From positions 62,001 to 126,000 of IMG/VR virus record IMGVR_UViG_3300032116_000001: 64,000 nt of DNA, one strand, 5' to 3'. The notes beneath the pieces are model-generated. The model ran no database searches and was not told the origin of the DNA. It saw only the letters and a list, made by a program, of their open reading frames with translations. The first letter of the stretch is position 1; every line of letters starts with the position of its first letter. Both the position numbers and the translations under genes were made by a program. Positions 59,545 to 64,000 of this stretch are shown one piece after another. This DNA comes from a virus.

Positions 59545-60333
59545 ATGGAACGCTTTAGTATCGCAAAAAACGCCGAGGCTTTGGCTGATAAGATGCACGA
59601 ACTTGCTGTATGGAGCAAGACGCATCCCAATTCGTCAAAGTTTAAACGCGGTATATTCAAGCTGCCGCCAGTATTTTCAAGCGACAAACATGGTGATCCG
59701 AGAAAAAATTTAATTGCCATGATAAAGACGCTAGCAGATTACGAAGAGTCAGATGCTGCGCCAAAGCTTGCTGAGCTTCCGTCTAGATATAATCAGTATG
59801 GCGGCGGACCAGAATTAAACGAAAAAGATTTGCGCAAAATTCACAACTGGCTTCAGCAAGTTGGTTTTGGTATTAGGGCAGCAATGTTGATTAATGAGAT
59901 GGAAAATCCAACAGAAAGTATGTCTCACTTAGATGTACCAGAAAGAGTTTTTCATATGTTATTTGCGAATCACCCAAGGCGAACATTTGTTACATATGCT
60001 TCGGACAACAAATATGAGCTTAGGCCATTAAGATATGCAGACTCTAAAGCAAAATTAAGATGGCTGAAAGAAGAATTTGCTCAACTAAATAATAAAAGAG
60101 TAATTACTGCAGGCGGATTTGGAGTTAGGCCAACTCAGCAAGAATGGGATACATTTGGGCTGAGGGGACAGACAAAAACTGCTTTAGCATCAGTTAATTC
60201 GCAAATAGATAATTTAGTAGGCCAGGCTAAAGCATTAGATTTTGAAGGAAAATTTACAGAAGCTGATATTTTAGATTTTAAATTAAATCAGTTGAGTAAA
60301 AATTTAGAAGGCTTTGATCAAGTCCAAATTTAA
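59545..60333 (+). CDS. Unknown protein with C-terminal recurring motif
   Basis: 262 residues. Mixed helix and strand, with KRGIFKLPPVFSSDKHG and ERVFHMLFANHPRRTFVTYA; C-terminal 42 residues carry the motif (IDNLVGQAKALDFEGKF, then EADILDFKLNQLSKNL). No catalytic signature. Its last bases overlap the frame leading into the 60356 gene. Confidence 0.6.
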   Translation: MERFSIAKNAEALADKMHELAVWSKTHPNSSKFKRGIFKLPPVFSSDKHGDPRKNLIAMIKTLADYEESDAAPKLAELPSRYNQYGGGPELNEKDLRKIHNWLQQVGFGIRAAMLINEMENPTESMSHLDVPERVFHMLFANHPRRTFVTYASDNKYELRPLRYADSKAKLRWLKEEFAQLNNKRVITAGGFGVRPTQQEWDTFGLRGQTKTALASVNSQIDNLVGQAKALDFEGKFTEADILDFKLNQLSKNLEGFDQVQI

Positions 60334-60355
60334 CATTCAAAAAGGAAAACAATCC

Positions 60356-62722
60356 ATGAAATTTCAACGTAATTATTGTCCCTCGATAAGTCAAATTCTC
60401 TCAGATGAAAGCCTAAAGCGATTATCGGCTATAACAGCATATTTAAATTTGTATTCTACAGGAGACAATACAAGTAATGCTAATTTTCGCCTAAGTTCAA
60501 GCTTGGAGTCAATGAAGAGAATTATAATCTCGTCTGAAATTGAAACATTACATCGCAAGACTGTTAAAGAGGATATTGATCGCATTAAGCATGCCTTGAA
60601 AAAAGCTTACTCTTTGGGTAAAGAATCATATGAAGCCTATGTTGACGCAAATAGTTCTGAAATTATAGCAGCGTTCTGGGCATGGATGATGACCCAAAAG
60701 CAATCTTTGTTTACAGGCATTAGTAATCAAAATAAATCTCTTTTAAGGAATTATCATGTCGGGCAAAGCGAGATCGATGACATGATCGAAGCGGCCATAC
60801 ACGAATTTATCACTCGGACAGAAGGAAAAACTAATCTTCTTGCGTCTGTTAAAAACTGGTCGCCTAGCGGAGGCGCAGATTTACATACATGGGTTCTTAA
60901 TGGTGCTAAAAACATGTTGGATATCACTGTCACCAAGCAAAGGCACCAAATCGTTAATCGCGGCAAATCTCTGGACGAAAATCTTAAAGGAAAAGACGGC
61001 GATGGAGACTCGCTTGGTGATATGATTGTTGATCCAAAATCCTCAACAGATGCAAAAGAATCTTATGATATTACAAACTATGACGAATTAGTTGAAGCTT
61101 TTGTGGAGGCCTTGCCTGAAAAAATTAGCGAACAGCCAGATTATATACGTGGGTTAATTGATAGAGGATTTAGGGCCATGAAGGTTCAGGCACAAAATGC
61201 AGAAGACCCCGAAAGTGAAAATAATTTTTACGAAATGTCCTTAAAGACTGCTAATGAGCTTTTTCAAAATGTTATGAATAGCTTTGAAGAGCTTAAGCGC
61301 TCTGTAAAAGTGATGATTTCAGACAAAACTGATGAAAATAGAGAAATTGCCATGAAGGCAAGAGAAGCTTATGACAGGCGTGTTTATTCACTGTTGAGAA
61401 ATTTGGTTGAGTCCTTTAATCCAAGTATAGCAAATAAAAAGAAAACTCAAAGAAATTTAAGCAATGTGGATGAGAATAACAAGGAAAACGAAAACAATTT
61501 CATTGACAATGAAGACAAGCAAGTTAACCAAGCCCCAAAAATTCGTTCCAGAGACTTGATTAAACCCGAAGATGAAGTCGGCAAAGAGACGGCGACTCCA
61601 GAAGAACTTATGGTAAGAAAAATGAAGCTGGACGAATTCAGAAAACAGCTTTTGCCATATTATTATCAAGTCGGTTCATTCCCAAAAACCAAATATAGAG
61701 ATGGTAAAATAACGCCATATGCCCTTAGTGAATATGGAATTGGATTAATTAGACCATACACACACTTTTTTTCAGGCATAGATTCGCCCGAAGACATAAA
61801 AGCTATGTTTGGCACTGACGAGGACAAAATAAATTCCCTGTCTCCCACAGCTTTATTTTCTCGGTTGCTAATTGAGAGTGGCTTAAAGGCTCATGAGGAC
61901 TACACCCTTGAAAACAAATTTAAAGTTCCAGGGTCAACAATGGGCAAAAACGAAGTTCAAAGATTTAGGGATTATTTCATTGACCAAATTGACACCAATC
62001 CAATGTTTACAAGACACAAAGATGTGCTTTTGCAAATGCTAGAAAGTTTCTTTTTAAACAAAAACAACAAACCATCTGATGAAAAAGTAAAAGAAATGAT
62101 CGAAAACCTTGATGCTCATACACGAATGGCCTCTTATGAGTGGGCTAGACATCAGTTAATGGGCGGTGATGGTGAACCGAAAGCATGGGCAGATTTAAGC
62201 CCTGATGAACTCAAGGCCATTGCTGTGAAGGCCTGGGAATCTTTATACGCTGATGGTTTTAGACTTTTTAGAATTCAAGAAATTAATGAACGTGGCGAGC
62301 CACATAGAAAAGGCCCTGTTATGCCATTGAGCAGATGGGTTAAGCCCGATGTCTTTTTGCCAATTATGGAAGAGGAAGTAAACAATATACAACGCATGCA
62401 GGCCAACAAAGCGGCAGTTAAAAAGGGTTATAGCCCCATTGCACAACGAAGCCGACTTGACCCCAGTATTAATCTTCAGAATATTGGTCAAAAAAGGCGT
62501 GAGATTTTGGACATTGCTAGAAATAATCAGGAAGTTCAGCAAAGCGATGTGCCTAAAACCTTTATCGAAGACAACTCTGTTGAGGATTCTAAAGATGCGT
62601 TGCAGTCACATGCAAGTGTGCTAGATAGAATGCTTCTCAAAATTAGTTCCATGGAGCAATCTGGTGATTACAAAAATGCAGACATTGAAATGTCAAGGCT
62701 AGAATCTATTTTAAGAGGATAA
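60356..62722 (+). CDS. Large protein with sigma-region-2-like domain and C-terminal recurring motif
   Basis: 788 residues from ATG 60356 (AAGGAAA upstream). Residues about 120-240: EIDDMIEAAIHEFITRTEG, then SPSGGADLHTWVLNGAKNML and HQIVNRGKSLDENLKG with SLGDMIVD resemble the helical layout of sigma-70 region 2 (DxxQE..., then F..W, then R and SLD), as in the gene at 42354. A charged linker (residues 375-400) leads to a large unrecognised body, and the C-terminus has LDRMLLKISSMEQSGDY, then NADIEMSRLESIL. Probably a virion or host-takeover protein derived in part from a sigma factor; inference only. Confidence 0.55.
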   Translation: MKFQRNYCPSISQILSDESLKRLSAITAYLNLYSTGDNTSNANFRLSSSLESMKRIIISSEIETLHRKTVKEDIDRIKHALKKAYSLGKESYEAYVDANSSEIIAAFWAWMMTQKQSLFTGISNQNKSLLRNYHVGQSEIDDMIEAAIHEFITRTEGKTNLLASVKNWSPSGGADLHTWVLNGAKNMLDITVTKQRHQIVNRGKSLDENLKGKDGDGDSLGDMIVDPKSSTDAKESYDITNYDELVEAFVEALPEKISEQPDYIRGLIDRGFRAMKVQAQNAEDPESENNFYEMSLKTANELFQNVMNSFEELKRSVKVMISDKTDENREIAMKAREAYDRRVYSLLRNLVESFNPSIANKKKTQRNLSNVDENNKENENNFIDNEDKQVNQAPKIRSRDLIKPEDEVGKETATPEELMVRKMKLDEFRKQLLPYYYQVGSFPKTKYRDGKITPYALSEYGIGLIRPYTHFFSGIDSPEDIKAMFGTDEDKINSLSPTALFSRLLIESGLKAHEDYTLENKFKVPGSTMGKNEVQRFRDYFIDQIDTNPMFTRHKDVLLQMLESFFLNKNNKPSDEKVKEMIENLDAHTRMASYEWARHQLMGGDGEPKAWADLSPDELKAIAVKAWESLYADGFRLFRIQEINERGEPHRKGPVMPLSRWVKPDVFLPIMEEEVNNIQRMQANKAAVKKGYSPIAQRSRLDPSINLQNIGQKRREILDIARNNQEVQQSDVPKTFIEDNSVEDSKDALQSHASVLDRMLLKISSMEQSGDYKNADIEMSRLESILRG

Positions 62723-62727
62723 AAATC

Positions 62728-63222
62728 ATGACAGAGGGCACAAAATTTAGAATAAGATTTGTTGCTGACAATGATGAAAAAAGAACCAAGGGGCTCATGC
62801 ATGCAGAGCCCCTTGAAGATGATGAAGTTGTTCTTTTTATATTCCCTCATCCAGATAGATATGGTTTTTGGAATAAGAATGTTTCTTTTGGATTAAGTCT
62901 GGCATTTTGTGACGCCAATGGTAAAATTGTACATTTTTCAGACATGAAGCCTAATGACCCAACAAAAGTTGGACCAGAAAACGATAATGTAATGTTTGTG
63001 GTTGAGGCTAAAGAAGGGGCTTTTTCAAAGATCGGCGCGAAGAAAGGTGATCTAATCAATTACTCTAATAATTTACTCACTGTGCACAAGACATCATCAA
63101 GGCATGCTCAAAATAATGAAAAAAATAATTTTCAAAAAAATGGCATTAAAAAAACAGGTATAGACATTAACAAGTTGGAAGTTAATCTTTTAGCAGGGTC
63201 TCTTAAGGAGGACTATAAATAA
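62728..63222 (+). CDS. DUF192-like protein
   Basis: 164 residues, AGAGGA in the tail of the previous gene. RFVADNDEKRTKGLMHAEPL, VVLFIFPHPDRYGFWNKNV, LSLAFCDANGKIVHFSDM and NVMFVVEAKEGAFSKIGAKK follow the DUF192 family, a small beta-barrel of unknown role in bacteria and archaea, with the GLM and FWMKN-like elements. A Lys/Asn-rich C-terminal extension of 50 residues is extra. A virion decoration or chaperone-like role is possible, not shown. Confidence 0.65.
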   Translation: MTEGTKFRIRFVADNDEKRTKGLMHAEPLEDDEVVLFIFPHPDRYGFWNKNVSFGLSLAFCDANGKIVHFSDMKPNDPTKVGPENDNVMFVVEAKEGAFSKIGAKKGDLINYSNNLLTVHKTSSRHAQNNEKNNFQKNGIKKTGIDINKLEVNLLAGSLKEDYK

Positions 63223-63223
63223 T

Positions 63224-64000
63224 ATGGCAGATCGAATTTTCCCCACACAAATCCAAGGCGATGGCCTTGATTCGGAAAAAGTTTTCACTGGTATCAACTG
63301 GGACGATTTTGGTTCACGTCTTGCGCAAGTTCGCGAAGCCGAAGGTACCGAAATGTCTCCTGAAGTGAGAGAATATCTTGATTCACTCAAAAACGATGAA
63401 TCTGATTTTGCTTACGAAGATGATGTAACAGCTGAAAACGAAAGCTCCAATGTCACGACCGCAAAGCGTGAACTTCCCGAAGCACTGGTAGAGCACCAAT
63501 TTAAGTCCAAGGACGAAGACGAAAATGACGAGCAAGAAGAGTCTAAAATTGTAAGAGGCAAAGAGGCTTCTGCTCAAAACAGAAGAGTAGTCTTCTCTAG
63601 CGCCAAGCAGCTGACTGCCGAGGCTATTGAAGAGGCTAAGGCCAAGGGTGATCAGGGGCTGGTTAATGCAATTTTGGCTGCCAGAAATGATCGAAGAACC
63701 GCTCTTGCGGCCAAGATCGCGGAAGCCGCCAAAGAGCAGGTAGACAAGAATGTTCGCATTGCTGAGCGAAATGCTTATCGTATGTCGATTGTGAATTCTG
63801 TTGAAGAAACCTCTAAAAAAATTACAGAAGCTGCGGCAAGTAACAACACCAAGGTTGCCTCTGACAATGATGGTTTTGTGAAAATTTCTGACCTCAAGGG
63901 GCAAGAAAGACAGGCATTTATTAAGAAGTGCGCCAGCCAGGGCTTCCCCGAGGAATATGTTTCTGCAATGCTTGGTGAAACACTGCAGGCAAATGCTGAT
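63224..64000 (+). CDS. Probable virion protein, C-terminus beyond window
   Basis: 259 codons open to the window end from ATG 63224, with AAGGAGG 13 bases upstream. Codon use is more GC-rich and regular than neighbours (many GCC, GAG, AAG), as in highly expressed late genes. Acidic N-terminus (EDEDENDEQEESK), then a helical Ala/Lys-rich coiled-coil region. No family recognised; a head or scaffold protein is likely by position. Confidence 0.6.
   Translation, partial: MADRIFPTQIQGDGLDSEKVFTGINWDDFGSRLAQVREAEGTEMSPEVREYLDSLKNDESDFAYEDDVTAENESSNVTTAKRELPEALVEHQFKSKDEDENDEQEESKIVRGKEASAQNRRVVFSSAKQLTAEAIEEAKAKGDQGLVNAILAARNDRRTALAAKIAEAAKEQVDKNVRIAERNAYRMSIVNSVEETSKKITEAAASNNTKVASDNDGFVKISDLKGQERQAFIKKCASQGFPEEYVSAMLGETLQANAD

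Noticed and set aside
1-64000. Recoding of TAG to an amino acid, as in some gut phages
   Set aside because: TAG ends several genes at expected positions (for example 58926, 50469, 5658), and only one TAG is followed by a convincing in-frame extension (6361).
1-64000. CRISPR arrays, tRNA or rRNA genes
   Set aside because: No regularly spaced direct repeats and no cloverleaf or T-loop sequence in a sensible context were seen. A covariance-model scan would be needed to exclude degenerate tRNAs.

Overview
This window looks like about 64 kb of a large tailed dsDNA phage (Caudoviricetes, probably jumbo or megaphage class), AT-rich and very gene-dense, with genes butted or overlapping by 1-8 bases. 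The evidence is a terminase large subunit, a phage-encoded replisome, phage nucleotide metabolism (dUTPase, dCMP deaminase, class II ribonucleotide reductase) and many unknown proteins. I saw no tRNA, rRNA, CRISPR array or insertion sequence. The host cannot be read from the sequence. A Ycf46-like AAA+ ATPase and a SpoVS-like protein hint at a host outside the usual enterobacterial models, but this is weak evidence.

Layout. From 1 to 10951 nearly everything is on the minus strand: UDP-glucose dehydrogenase, a RecB-like nuclease, a Fic protein, a SLOG protein, a GIY-YIG nuclease, a RusA-like resolvase, two large unknown proteins and an Nmad1/DUF1599 protein. Two small plus genes interrupt it. 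After a divergent region near 11 kb the plus strand carries a secreted protein, an acidic protein, a LemA-like protein and a membrane protein; three small minus genes follow (14669-15601). From 15634 to the end almost all genes are on the plus strand. 16-38 kb is the replication and recombination block: a Rad50 homologue in pieces around Mre11, a Ycf46-like ATPase, DnaC-like loader, DnaB, primase zinc domain, DnaE, SSB, RecA, primase catalytic domain, dCMP deaminase, RecJ, a zinc-finger sigma-like protein and a SpoVS-like protein. 38-51 kb holds class II RNR, dUTPase, a minus-strand 580-residue protein, a degenerate metallopeptidase, an orphan PD-(D/E)XK nuclease, translation factor IF-3, DnaX, a sigma factor, the DnaN clamp, a HolA-like subunit and a second sigma factor. 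51-64 kb is the packaging/virion region: probable small terminase, a large terminase carrying an intein, UDP-galactopyranose mutase and unknown probable virion proteins.

How it works together. The phage carries a bacterial-type Pol III replisome (DnaE, clamp, clamp loader, helicase, loader, primase, SSB) plus RecA, RecJ, Mre11/Rad50 and RusA for recombination, its own dNTP supply, sigma factors to redirect transcription, and an IF-3 that could redirect translation.

Most notable: (1) a class 3-type intein (Ala1, W67/C343/T362, Ser+1) with LAGLIDADG motifs in the terminase P-loop; (2) a phage infC whose best start is a non-canonical AUA behind an ideal Shine-Dalgarno, echoing host infC autoregulation; (3) a roughly 33-residue helical motif recurring at one end of six otherwise unrelated proteins; (4) a Rad50 cut at its zinc hook and a primase cut between zinc and catalytic domains; (5) a sigma gene whose ribosome binding site lies in a stem; (6) a sigma-like protein with zinc fingers between its two halves.
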